Source of the DNA: an uncultured Sphingomonas sp.
GTDB lineage: Bacteria; Pseudomonadota; Alphaproteobacteria; Sphingomonadales; Sphingomonadaceae
DNA: 47,032 nt
Direction of reading: 5' to 3'
NCBI GenBank assembly: GCA_913775315.1
Contig: CAJYIX010000016.1
Span: 1-47,032 of the forward strand
Shown piece by piece: positions 27,026 through 34,828 of this stretch; the first letter of the stretch is position 1; each line of letters begins with the position of its first letter. The translations under genes were made by a program, and so were the position numbers. A model generated the notes under the pieces. The model was not told the origin of the DNA. It made no database searches and saw nothing but the letters and a program-made list of their open reading frames with translations.

Positions 27026-28176
27026 CACTGGGCTCCCTGCGTGGCGGCGGGCGTCTGCGGCTGGGCGGGTTCCTGCGCCGCGGGGGGCGTCGGCTCGCGC
27101 TTGCGTCCCGACGCTTCGGGCAGCGGCAGGTACGGGGTCACGCCCGGTGCCTCCACGATCGTCTTATTCGACTTGGCGAGCACGGCCTCCATCGTCTCGT
27201 AATAGAGGCGGCGGCGCGTCACTTCGGGCGCCTGGCGATACTGCTCGTAGATCTTGTCGAACGACGCGGCCTCGCCCTGCGCACGCGCGACGATCTGCTG
27301 GGCATAGGCGCGCGCCTGATTGATGTTGGCCTGCGCCTGCTGCTGCGACGCGCTCACCGCCTTGAAGTCCTCGTCCACCTGTTGCGGGGCGACGGCCTGC
27401 TTGATCGCGACGCCGAGCACGCGGACGCCCGAATTATACTCGTCGAGGATCGTCTGCATCCGCTGCTGCACGTCCGCCTCGATATTGGTGCGGCCGGCAC
27501 CGATCGCCTGATTGAGCGTCGCGCTGGCGACGGCGGCGCGCATCGCGCTTTCGGCCACCGCGCGCACCGTGTCGCGCGGATTGGCGAGCTGAAACGCGTA
27601 ATCCTCGGCATTCTGGATATTCCAGCGCACCGAATAGGCGAGATCGACGATGTTCTGATCCTCGGTCAGCATCAGATTCTCGGTCGACCCTTGCGGGAAA
27701 TCCTCGGGCCGGGCCTCCTGCACGTCGACCTTCTGCACCGTTGCGATCGGCGCGGGGAGCGTCACCTGGATGCCGGGGTTGAGCGTCGTCGAGTAGCGGC
27801 CGAACACTGACACCACGCCCTTTTCGTTGGGCGCGATCGAATGGAACGAGGTGAAGGCAATCCAGAGCAGCACGACCAGCCCCACCGCGATCAGCCACAC
27901 ATTCTGGCCGCCGGGCATCCGGAAATTGGCGCCGCCGGGAAAGCCGCCGCCCCCGCCGCCGCCACGCGCGCGCTTCAGAAACTCGTCGAGAGAGGTCGCG
28001 TTGGGCTTGGGCCGGCGCCCCTCGGGCGGGAACGCCCACGGATTGCGCGGGCCGCCATCGCCGCCACCGCTTCCGCTCCCGTTGCCGGATCCGCCGCCAC
28101 TGCCGCCCCACGGGCCCTTGGGGTTGTCGTTTCGAAGTACGCGGCCGCGGCCCATCCAGCCCATCCATCCTGTCAT
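27025..28176 (-). CDS. hflK: FtsH protease modulator HflK
   Basis: 383 aa. The N-terminus is Gly/Ser/Asp-rich and unstructured (residues about 20-80), as in other HflK proteins. One membrane helix (VWLIAVGLVVLLWIAF) is followed by the SPFH domain: FHSIAPNEKGVVSVFGRY, NLMLTEDQNIVDLAYSVRW and EYNSGVRVLGVAIKQAVAP. Then comes the long helix ASQQQAQANINQARAYAQQI and a Pro-rich tail. The pair hflK-hflC is coupled by overlapping stop and start. It diverges from mrp with 71 bp between starts. Confidence 0.95.
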   Translation of the reverse strand: MTGWMGWMGRGRVLRNDNPKGPWGGSGGGSGNGSGSGGGDGGPRNPWAFPPEGRRPKPNATSLDEFLKRARGGGGGGGFPGGANFRMPGGQNVWLIAVGLVVLLWIAFTSFHSIAPNEKGVVSVFGRYSTTLNPGIQVTLPAPIATVQKVDVQEARPEDFPQGSTENLMLTEDQNIVDLAYSVRWNIQNAEDYAFQLANPRDTVRAVAESAMRAAVASATLNQAIGAGRTNIEADVQQRMQTILDEYNSGVRVLGVAIKQAVAPQQVDEDFKAVSASQQQAQANINQARAYAQQIVARAQGEAASFDKIYEQYRQAPEVTRRRLYYETMEAVLAKSNKTIVEAPGVTPYLPLPEASGRKREPTPPAAQEPAQPQTPAATQGAQ

Positions 28177-28247
28177 GCTGATCTTTATAAGGGGCCGCGC
28201 GCCGATTAACAGTGGCGCGAAAGGGCGTATTCCCTAGATGGGCGCGC

Positions 28248-29192
28248 ATGGACCCCAAGGAACAGCTCGACGCCCTGCTCGCCCCCCTTGCCGCCGGCCG
28301 CGCGGTGGTGCGCGTGGACGGCGCGCGCGCCAGCATCATCCTCGACGTGAGCGGCCTGTCGGAGGACGCGCGCGAGGCGCTGTCCGCCGAGATCGAGGCC
28401 GCCGCCCGCACCGTACCGGGTATCGAAGCGGTACGTGTGGCGCAGACGAGCCAGCGCACCGCCCGCCGCCTTATCGCGGTCGCCAGCGGCAAGGGCGGCG
28501 TGGGCAAATCGACCGTCTCCACCAACCTCGCCGCCGCGCTTGCGGCGACGGGGCGGCGCGTCGGTATGGTCGATGCCGACATCTACGGCCCCTCGCAGCC
28601 GCGCCTGCTGGGGGTGGAGGGCGTGAAGCCCGAGGCGCGCGAGAACAAGCTGGTGCCCGTGCCCACCGCGGCGGGCGTGCCGCTCCTCTCGGTGGGTCAG
28701 CTCGTCGGACCGGACAAGGCGCTGGCCTGGCGCGGACCGATGGCGACCAATGCGCTCAGCCAGTTGATCGACGGCGACTGGGCCGGCACCGACACGATCG
28801 TCGTCGACATGCCGCCGGGCACCGGCGACGTCCAACTGACGATGATCCAGAAGCACAAGCCCGCAGGCGTCGTCATCGTCTCGACCCCGCAGGACCTGGC
28901 GCTGATCGACGCGCGCCGCGCGATCGACCTGTTCCGCCAGACCGGCGTCCCCGTGATCGGTCTGGTCGAGAACATGGCCGGCTATGCCTGTCCGCATTGC
29001 GGCGAAGTGTCCGACCCGTTCGGCGCGGGCGGGGCGGAGGCGGCGGCGGCGGCGATGGGCATCCCGTTCCTCGGCCGCGTGCCGCTCGCCATGGCGATCC
29101 GCGAAGCCTCCGATGCGGGGAACGTGGGCCAGCGCGCGGCGTTCGAGGTGATCGCGGCCCGTGTGGCCGATTGGATCGACCAACAGGGATAG
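28248..29192 (+). CDS. mrp: Mrp/ApbC iron-sulphur cluster carrier ATPase
   Basis: 314 aa from ATG 28248; an in-frame GTG 12 codons upstream is less likely. An N-terminal helical MIP18-like region (DPKEQLDALLAPL... VRVAQTS) is followed by a P-loop VASGKGGVGKSTVSTNLAAAL (residues about 79-97). DADIYGPSQPRLLG, VVDMPPGTGDVQLTM and ENMAGYACPHCGE follow; the last holds the CxxC that binds a bridging cluster. It transfers Fe-S clusters to apo-proteins in the cytoplasm. 4 bp separate its stop from the CoA-binding gene. Confidence 0.95.
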   Translation: MDPKEQLDALLAPLAAGRAVVRVDGARASIILDVSGLSEDAREALSAEIEAAARTVPGIEAVRVAQTSQRTARRLIAVASGKGGVGKSTVSTNLAAALAATGRRVGMVDADIYGPSQPRLLGVEGVKPEARENKLVPVPTAAGVPLLSVGQLVGPDKALAWRGPMATNALSQLIDGDWAGTDTIVVDMPPGTGDVQLTMIQKHKPAGVVIVSTPQDLALIDARRAIDLFRQTGVPVIGLVENMAGYACPHCGEVSDPFGAGGAEAAAAAMGIPFLGRVPLAMAIREASDAGNVGQRAAFEVIAARVADWIDQQG

Positions 29193-29196
29193 CGCC

Positions 29197-29628
29197 ATGC
29201 CGCTCACCACCGATGATGACATCCGCGCGCTGCTCGAAGGCGCGCGCACGATCGCGCTGGTGGGCGCAAGCGACCGGCCCGACCGGCCGAGTTACGGCGT
29301 CATGGCGACGCTCCAACGGCACGGATATCGCGTGATCCCGGTCAACCCGGCGATCACCGGCGAGCATTTGCACGGCGAGTTCGTGTTCCGCGACCTGAGC
29401 CAGCTCGGCGATCCGATCGACATCGTCGATATCTTCCGACGGTCGGAGGCCGCGGGCGAAATCGTCGATCAGGCGATCGCGGCGGGTGCGAAGGCCGTCT
29501 GGATGCAGCTCGGCGTCGTGAACGACGCGGCGGCGGCGCGGGCGGAGGCGGCGGGCCTCAAGGTAGTGATGGATCGCTGTCCCGCAATCGAACTGCGCCG
29601 GCTGAACATCGCGCCGGTCGCCGGATAA
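29197..29628 (+). CDS. CoA-binding domain protein (YccU-like)
   Basis: 143 aa from ATG 29197. A Rossmann-type CoA-binding fold: TIALVGASDRPDRPSYGVMATLQRHGYRVIPVNPAI, then VDIFRRSEAAGEIVDQAI, AVWMQLGVVND, and the C-terminal VVMDRCPAIELRRL. Family members are small stand-alone CoA-binding proteins without assigned reaction. It is probably co-transcribed with mrp, an arrangement that may be incidental. Confidence 0.88.
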   Translation: MPLTTDDDIRALLEGARTIALVGASDRPDRPSYGVMATLQRHGYRVIPVNPAITGEHLHGEFVFRDLSQLGDPIDIVDIFRRSEAAGEIVDQAIAAGAKAVWMQLGVVNDAAAARAEAAGLKVVMDRCPAIELRRLNIAPVAG

Positions 29629-29640
29629 GGCAGCGCCGGG

Positions 29641-29730
29641 TCAGCCGATCAGGCCGGTCCCGGCACCGAGGAAAAGGACCAGCGCCGTCGCGAAGAAGGA
29701 CACGGCGCCGATCCTGAGGCTTTCGATCAT
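29641..29730 (-). CDS. Possible 29-aa hydrophobic peptide
   Basis: The predicted peptide begins MIESLRIGAVSFFATALVLF and ends in a Gly-rich tail. It is a single membrane-like helix, with AGGA about 6 nt before the ATG. It resembles the larger peptide upstream (29766-29876) in having an S-L start followed by aromatic-rich hydrophobic residues, which suggests a tandem pair. Very short ORFs can arise by chance, so evidence is limited to the start-site context and the paired arrangement. Confidence 0.3.
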   Translation of the reverse strand: MIESLRIGAVSFFATALVLFLGAGTGLIG

Positions 29731-29765
29731 CGCATCCTGTCGCTGGCCGGTGCGGCTGCCCGCGG

Positions 29766-29876
29766 TCACGCGAAATGCACGGCGGGCGAGGAAGCCGCGA
29801 CCAGCATCGCGGTGAAGAAGAACGCGCCGACGAGCGAGACGACCGAGTTCTGAAGCGAGGAAAGACGAAGCGCCAT
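29766..29876 (-). CDS. Possible 36-aa hydrophobic peptide
   Basis: The predicted peptide starts MALRLSSLQNSVVSLVGAFF and ends VAASSPAVHFA: a short polar N-terminus and one hydrophobic helix, like a small membrane or secreted peptide. A strong GGGAG site lies 8 nt before ATG 29876. A sigma-54-like promoter sits about 50-60 bp further upstream. I recall similar short proteins in sphingomonads but cannot name a family. Together with 29641-29730 and the promoter region it fills the 413-bp space between the CoA-binding and diguanylate cyclase genes. Confidence 0.5.
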   Translation of the reverse strand: MALRLSSLQNSVVSLVGAFFFTAMLVAASSPAVHFA

Positions 29877-29935
29877 GGTGAAAACTCCCTGATCTTCGGT
29901 CTGCCGGACCATCCGGTGCCGATGCCAAGAGTGTT

Positions 29936-29951
29936 TGCAGGGGGCGTGCCA
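29936..29951 (-). promoter_or_regulatory. Sigma-54-like promoter upstream of the small peptides
   Basis: On the minus strand the sequence TGGCACG-CCCC-CTGCA matches the sigma-54 consensus TGGCACG-N4-TTGCW with one change, and GG and GC are 10 nt apart as required. The predicted start would give a leader of about 50 nt before ATG 29876. No enhancer-binding-protein site was identified, so this rests on consensus match alone. Confidence 0.45.
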
Positions 29952-30041
29952 ATTGCCAAAAAGCCAGGAATTCCGCGCTTTATGATTTGTTGATCCTGCG
30001 AGTTGGTTGTGTACGCCGACCCAGTTGGCGCAGGACACCAA

Positions 30042-31115
30042 TCAGTCGTGAATGTCGCCATCTGAAAAGATGCAATCACGGCCCGCGGCCTTTGCGGCAT
30101 AAAGCAGCGCGTCCGCCCGCTCGAACACCTGCTCGAGCCGTTCCGCGCCCGCCGCTGCGCTGATCCCGGTCGAGAAGGTCACGACCCCGATGATCTCGTC
30201 GCTTTCGCGGACGCGCAGGCGCTTGCGCGAGATACCCTGCCGCGCCTCGTCGATCGTCGCCACTGCCTGTGCGATGCTGCCGTCGAACAGGATGGCGAAC
30301 TCCTCGCCGCCGTAGCGCGCGACGAAATGACCGTGGCAGGCCTCTGCCAGCGTCCCGGCGATCGCGCGCAGCACCCGGTCGCCCACCGCATGGCCGAAGC
30401 GGTCGTTGACGGCTTTGAAATGATCGACGTCGCAGACCGCGACGCACGGACTGCCGCCCGCGGCGATCCGGTCGGCAAAGGCTTCCTCGAACGCGCGGCG
30501 GTTGGGCAGGCCCGTCAGCGGATCGCTGAGCGCATCGCCGCGCGCCTCCTCAAGTGCCTGGCGCAGCTCCTCGGCCTCCGATCGCGCGGCCTCCAGCCGC
30601 TGCTCGGCCTCGCGAACGCGGTCGATCATCGCGCTGGTGATGCGGGCCACGTCGTCGACGAAGAGGCGCGACGGCCCCTGCTCGACCCGGCTACGCTCGA
30701 TCGCATCGGCACTGGCGATCAGGTCGCGGCCGAAGTCGCGTGCGTGGCTGTGCATGCGAACCACGACGTCGGCGAAGCCGGCCATCTGCGTCTGCGCCCG
30801 CGCGGCAAGGATCTCGGCAGGGTCTGGCCCGTCCGCCGCCGGGCGCACGGGATCTGCGCTCTGCTCGATGCGCAGCCCAAGTTCGTCGATATCCCGCTGG
30901 CTGAGCCGCACGCCGCCGTCGGTGCGATCGGCGATGGCCTTTGCCACCTCGCTGGCCGGTTCGGTCAGCACGGCATAGGCGAGCGCGAAATTGGCGGGCG
31001 TGGGCGACAGCGCCTGCGCGAACAGAAAATCGCCGATCCGCGCGAACAAGGCGCGCGAATCGGTGCCGCCTTGGGCGCCGGGCAGATGCTCGAGCGGCGG
31101 CATTCTCTGTGGCAT
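30042..31115 (-). CDS. Diguanylate cyclase (GGDEF domain)
   Basis: 357 aa, no membrane helix. Residues 1-180 are helical with no recognised sensor. A coiled-coil linker (REAEQRLEAARSEAEELRQAL) leads to the GGDEF domain: SDPLTGLPNRRAFEEAF, VCDVDHFKAVNDRFGHAVGD and ARYGGEEFAILF, an active-site GGEEF. The RxxD inhibitory site normally just ahead of this motif is not present, so product inhibition through that site is unlikely. It synthesises c-di-GMP. It is the only c-di-GMP gene in the window; c-di-GMP often regulates surface structures such as the Tad pili encoded upstream, but no link is shown here. Confidence 0.92.
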   Translation of the reverse strand: MPQRMPPLEHLPGAQGGTDSRALFARIGDFLFAQALSPTPANFALAYAVLTEPASEVAKAIADRTDGGVRLSQRDIDELGLRIEQSADPVRPAADGPDPAEILAARAQTQMAGFADVVVRMHSHARDFGRDLIASADAIERSRVEQGPSRLFVDDVARITSAMIDRVREAEQRLEAARSEAEELRQALEEARGDALSDPLTGLPNRRAFEEAFADRIAAGGSPCVAVCDVDHFKAVNDRFGHAVGDRVLRAIAGTLAEACHGHFVARYGGEEFAILFDGSIAQAVATIDEARQGISRKRLRVRESDEIIGVVTFSTGISAAAGAERLEQVFERADALLYAAKAAGRDCIFSDGDIHD

Positions 31116-31213
31116 GGCTCCCCCGACGACCCGGACCCCTTCCGGTTCGACACGACTAGATGCCTAGTCTGTAATGCCTAACAACCCGTCAGCGAAAGCC
31201 CGAAAACCGCGGA

Positions 31214-31753
31214 TCAGCGTGCCTTCAGCGCCTTTACCGCCGCCAGCGTCTGGCGCACATGATCGACCGGGCTCATGTCGCTGTGAACAAAGGCGACCTT
31301 GCCGTCGCGGGCGATGACATAGCTCGTCCGGTCGCTCATCGGGCGCGGCATGCCCGCGCGGTCGAGCAGCACATCATACTGCTTGAGCAGCGCCGGGGTC
31401 GCGCTGGCGACGGGGAACTTGCCCGCGCAATGCTCGGTCGAGAATTTCTGGAGCTGCGGCACCGCATCGGCCGACATGCCGATCACCTGCGCGCCCGCCG
31501 CACGGAACTGCGGCACCGCCTCGGCAAAGGCCTTGGCCTCGGCATTGCAGCCCGAGGTGAAGGCCGCGGGGAAGAAATAGAGGACGACCGGCCCCTTCTT
31601 CAGCTGCTGCGCCAGGTTCACGCGGAACACCTTGCCAGCGAGCGCGCCCTGCGTCGTGAAGTCGGGCGCCTTCACGCCGGGCGCGAGCGCGGCTGCGGCG
31701 GGCAGCGCGAACAGGGCGGCGGCGGCGATAGCGGCGGTGCGGACGATACGCAT
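31214..31753 (-). CDS. Exported peroxiredoxin (AhpC/TSA type)
   Basis: 179 aa from ATG 31753. The long in-frame extension upstream lacks conserved sequence, whereas this start gives a signal peptide (RIVRTAAIAAAALFALPAAAAL). The mature part is a thioredoxin-fold peroxiredoxin: KAPDFTTQGALAG, VLYFFPAAFTSGCNAEAKAF with the peroxidatic Cys69 (usual FTPGC is FTSGC here), and EHCAGKFPVAS with a second Cys that may resolve it. Located in the periplasm, it would reduce peroxides. It follows the diguanylate cyclase in the genome but is 98 bp from it. Confidence 0.85.
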   Translation of the reverse strand: MRIVRTAAIAAAALFALPAAAALAPGVKAPDFTTQGALAGKVFRVNLAQQLKKGPVVLYFFPAAFTSGCNAEAKAFAEAVPQFRAAGAQVIGMSADAVPQLQKFSTEHCAGKFPVASATPALLKQYDVLLDRAGMPRPMSDRTSYVIARDGKVAFVHSDMSPVDHVRQTLAAVKALKAR

Positions 31754-31808
31754 GGTCGATCTCTCCCAGATTTGGCGCGACGCTACGCCCGCCCGCGACC
31801 CTTGTCGA

Positions 31809-32879
31809 TTACCGGCTAAGGGCGATGCCGAACCGAGCGTGCGTGTCGCGACGGTCATAGTCGTCCAGCGCCTCGCCATAGCCGGTGAACACCTGCCCGA
31901 AGGCATGGATGCCAAGGCCCCAGCCGAGCTGCGCCAGAGGATAGGAAGCGAACAGCTCCCCCGCCCCGCGCCCGGTGCCGGGATTGCCACGCGCGGTCAG
32001 TTGCAGCTTTAAGCCGTCGGTGCGGCCAATCGCGGCGCCCACCTGGCCATAGCCCAGATACCGCTCGATATCGCCCGCCACGCCCTGTCCGCCGATGTAG
32101 AACCAGAGCTGCGGCGTGACCTCGGCATACCAGTCGTCGCCGAGGTCGAACTTGCGCGTCACGCGGGCATAGATGCGGTTGACGTCGATCGAGCCGACAC
32201 TGCCCCGCCCGTTGGAATCATGAGCATAGCCGACCGCGGCGACGGCATCCTGCGCCAGCGGCATCTCGTAGAAGACTTCAGGGCTGTAATTGGTCGACAC
32301 GAACGGGCCGGAGGGCAGGTCCACGCGCCAGAACATCGTCTGGGTATACGCGAAGCGAAGGCCGTTGAGCGCGCCGTTGGTCTCGAACGGCTGGAACGCG
32401 AAACTGAACTGCAGCTTCGCGCCGGCATCATTTAGCCCGAACACGCCGTAGGTCGGGCGATAGGGCGTGAAGCGCGAGGCGATCGCCGAGGCGGTGCCGG
32501 CGGAGCCGAGCACCTCCTGCTCGCGCGAGGCCTCGATCGCCTCCGCCGCTTCGGCGACTGGGGTAGCGGGCGGCGGCGGCGCGGCCTCGGCCACCGCGAC
32601 CTCCGCCAGCCGGTAGCGCGCTCGGGCGAAGCCGCCGGCGGGCACCGGGAGCAGCGCCGGACCATCGCGGTTCAGCGTCAGGCGGCTGCCGTCGGCGGCG
32701 GTCACCTCGATCGTGTCGGGCGCGCGCGGGTCGGCGGGCGCCGTCCCCTCGTTGGGGAAGAACACGTCGACCCCGCCGCGCGCCGCCTCTGCCGAGGCGG
32801 GCTGCTGCGGCACGGGGACGATCTGCGCCGCGGCGGGGGCGGCGGCGAGGATGGCGGGCAGGATCAGGAGGGAGCGCAT
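31809..32879 (-). CDS. pldA: Outer-membrane phospholipase A
   Basis: 356 aa from ATG 32879; a GTG eight codons upstream is also in frame. A signal peptide ends near PAAAQ. After a Pro/Ala-rich segment comes the OMPLA barrel. The catalytic strand reads YAHDSNGRGSVGSIDVNRIY: His and Ser are two apart and the Asn 14 after the His, the same spacing as His142, Ser144 and Asn156 of E. coli PldA, and a Ser sits at the calcium-site position. YSPEVFYEMPL matches the preceding strand. It hydrolyses outer-leaflet phospholipids to keep lipid asymmetry. Extra N-terminal length is an unstructured extension. Confidence 0.9.
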   Translation of the reverse strand: MRSLLILPAILAAAPAAAQIVPVPQQPASAEAARGGVDVFFPNEGTAPADPRAPDTIEVTAADGSRLTLNRDGPALLPVPAGGFARARYRLAEVAVAEAAPPPPATPVAEAAEAIEASREQEVLGSAGTASAIASRFTPYRPTYGVFGLNDAGAKLQFSFAFQPFETNGALNGLRFAYTQTMFWRVDLPSGPFVSTNYSPEVFYEMPLAQDAVAAVGYAHDSNGRGSVGSIDVNRIYARVTRKFDLGDDWYAEVTPQLWFYIGGQGVAGDIERYLGYGQVGAAIGRTDGLKLQLTARGNPGTGRGAGELFASYPLAQLGWGLGIHAFGQVFTGYGEALDDYDRRDTHARFGIALSR

Positions 32880-32926
32880 CACGAGAATCAGCCTTGCACG
32901 CACATGTGACGGTTTGAGGTGGCGGG

Positions 32927-33547
32927 TCAGCCGGCAGCCGGGACCGCGGCGGTCGCCGGCCCCACGGGCTTCTCCTCGCCGCGCGAATAGGTGCCGGTCA
33001 GGACGCCTGCGGCCAGCACGCGCCCGCTCATCGCCTTGAGCATTGCCGAGCGGCTGGGATTGCGCTTGAGATCGGGGCCCTCGCCCAGCGCGAAAAGCTG
33101 GAAGGCGTAGTGATGGACGCCGTGCCCGGTGGGCGGGTCGGGGGGCAGCCAGCCTTCGGCGAAATAGCTGTTGCGGCCGACATCGCCGCCCTCCCCGCCC
33201 TCGCCATCGGCGACGATCGCGCCTTCCTTGAGTTCGCCATCACCGGCGGGCAGGTCCCATACCACCGCATGGACGAGCGGCGACGGGGTCGGCGCATCGG
33301 CATCCTCGACCAGCAGCGCCAGCCGCACCGCCTCGGCGGGCACGCCGGTCCAGAAGAGCGGCGGCGACACGCCCTCGCCATCGGCGGTGAACCGTTCGGG
33401 CAGTCGCGCGCCATTGGCGAAGGCGGGGCTGGCGAGATTGAGCGAGGCGAAGCTGCCAAGCCCCGGCTGCACGATCGCCAGCTTCTCCTCGCCCGCGCGC
33501 AGGCCCTTCAGTGCCTTGCCGAGCCAGCCGGGGACGTGTTCGAGCAT
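32927..33547 (-). CDS. YbhB/YbcL family (PEBP-fold) protein
   Basis: 206 aa. The phosphatidylethanolamine-binding-protein fold is indicated by ASPAFANGARLPERFTADGEGVSPPLFWTG, ALLVEDADAPTPSPLVHAVVWDLP, GRNSYFAEGWLPPDPPTGHGVHHYAFQLFAL and a helical C-terminus. Bacterial members are called Raf-kinase-inhibitor-like, but a biochemical role is not established. There is no signal peptide. It starts 1 bp after the GST-like gene's stop, so the two share a transcript. Confidence 0.9.
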   Translation of the reverse strand: MLEHVPGWLGKALKGLRAGEEKLAIVQPGLGSFASLNLASPAFANGARLPERFTADGEGVSPPLFWTGVPAEAVRLALLVEDADAPTPSPLVHAVVWDLPAGDGELKEGAIVADGEGGEGGDVGRNSYFAEGWLPPDPPTGHGVHHYAFQLFALGEGPDLKRNPSRSAMLKAMSGRVLAAGVLTGTYSRGEEKPVGPATAAVPAAG

Positions 33548-33548
33548 G

Positions 33549-34223
33549 TCAGTGGTCCAGCTTTTCGTAGTCGGCGTGCGGCGCGATCACTTCCATGCGC
33601 TCGGCGAGGAGCGGGCGGAACGACGGGCGGCTCTTCATGCCCAGATACCAGCGCTTGGACTGTTCATGGCTCTTCCAGTCAATCCCGCCGAGATAGTCGG
33701 CGACCGAAATCTGCGCCGCGGCGGCAAGGTCGGCAAGGCTGATCGTCGAACCCGCCAGCCACTGACGATGGTCGAGAAGGTAGTCGACATAATCGAGATG
33801 CGCGACCGCCGCCTTCATCGCCTCGCGCAGCCGCCCCGCATCGGGCGCGGTGCGCAGGACGAGGCGCTTTTCCATCCGCTCGGTCAGCAAGGGCTTGGTG
33901 ATGTCGCGGTAGAAATGAACGTCGAACCACGTCACCAGCCGGCGGATCTCGGCGCGATCGGCGGCGGTGCCGTTAAGCATCGCCGCGCGGTCGACCGTCT
34001 CCTCCAGATACTCGCAAATCGCCATCGAATCGATCATCGGGCGGCCGGGCTTCTCGGCATTCACCATCACCGGCGTCTCACCCGCCGGGTTCATGTCGAG
34101 AAACTCGTCGCGGCGCAGCCAGGGCGATTCGCGCACCGGCTCGTACCCCACCCCCTTCTCGGCCAGCAGCAGGCGGACCTTGCGCGAAAAGGGGCAGAGC
34201 GGGAACTGGTAGAGAAGCCACAT
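33549..34223 (-). CDS. fzlA: GST-fold protein, probable FtsZ-binding FzlA
   Basis: 224 aa. The N-terminal thioredoxin fold begins LLYQFPLCPFSRKVRLLLAEKGV (CPFS where GSTs have the active Ser/Cys), then PVRESPW with Trp35 near the position of Caulobacter FzlA Trp38. The C-terminal helical half, EIRRLVTWFDVHFY, MEKRLVLRTAPDAGRLREAMK, AQISVADYLGGIDW and the ending APHADYEKLDH, matches my recollection of the FzlA family. FzlA binds curved FtsZ filaments and is needed for alphaproteobacterial division. Ordinary GST activity remains possible. It diverges from the YdjM-like gene. Confidence 0.7.
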   Translation of the reverse strand: MWLLYQFPLCPFSRKVRLLLAEKGVGYEPVRESPWLRRDEFLDMNPAGETPVMVNAEKPGRPMIDSMAICEYLEETVDRAAMLNGTAADRAEIRRLVTWFDVHFYRDITKPLLTERMEKRLVLRTAPDAGRLREAMKAAVAHLDYVDYLLDHRQWLAGSTISLADLAAAAQISVADYLGGIDWKSHEQSKRWYLGMKSRPSFRPLLAERMEVIAPHADYEKLDH

Positions 34224-34267
34224 GCCCGTCTGTTATCGGGGCCGCCGATGAAGGGGAAGAGGCGAGC

Positions 34268-34825
34268 GTGGAAAGCATCATCTGGTTGTCGGGCGCGTGG
34301 CTCGTCTGGCGCTGGCGGCCGGCAGACGACTGGGCGTGGGCGGCGGCGACGCTGCTCGCGTGCGTGGCGGGCACCACGCTGCCCGACCTCGATTTCACGC
34401 TGATGCTCGCGCATCGGAGCGCGCTGACGCACAGCGTGCTCCCCGTGCTGCTGCTGGCGGTATCGCGCGGCGGGCGAGCGATCGCCCCCGGCCTCGCGAT
34501 CGGGATCGGCATCCACCTGGCCGCCGACTGTTTTCCCAATGCGATGCGCGGCTATGCGATGGTGAAGCTGCCATTCGCCGGGTCGATCGGGCGCGACGCG
34601 TCCTATCTGTGGCTGACGGTCAACGCAGTTGCGGCGATGGCGACCGGCATCTTTTGGCAGACGCGGCCGATCGCGTTCGGCTGGCGGATCGCGACGCTGA
34701 TCGGCTGTGCCGGGATCGGCGCGGCATATCTATTCGTCACCGATGGCGGCTGGCCGGCGCTGTCGATCTTCGGCCTCGCCGGATGGCTGGCGGTGCGCTG
34801 GCGAAGAGCCGCGCGCACCGCCTGA
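34268..34825 (+). CDS. YdjM-like membrane metal-dependent hydrolase
   Basis: 185 aa, GTG start with a GGGGAAGAGG purine site upstream. The motifs LPDLDFTLML, HRSALTHSVLPV and GIGIHLAADCFP place metal-binding Asp and His residues in several membrane helices, the pattern of the YdjM/DUF457 family. In E. coli ydjM is an SOS-regulated inner-membrane gene; no LexA box was recognised here. It ends 3 bp before the convergent gltB stop. Confidence 0.8.
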   Translation: MESIIWLSGAWLVWRWRPADDWAWAAATLLACVAGTTLPDLDFTLMLAHRSALTHSVLPVLLLAVSRGGRAIAPGLAIGIGIHLAADCFPNAMRGYAMVKLPFAGSIGRDASYLWLTVNAVAAMATGIFWQTRPIAFGWRIATLIGCAGIGAAYLFVTDGGWPALSIFGLAGWLAVRWRRAARTA

Positions 34826-34828
34826 GCG

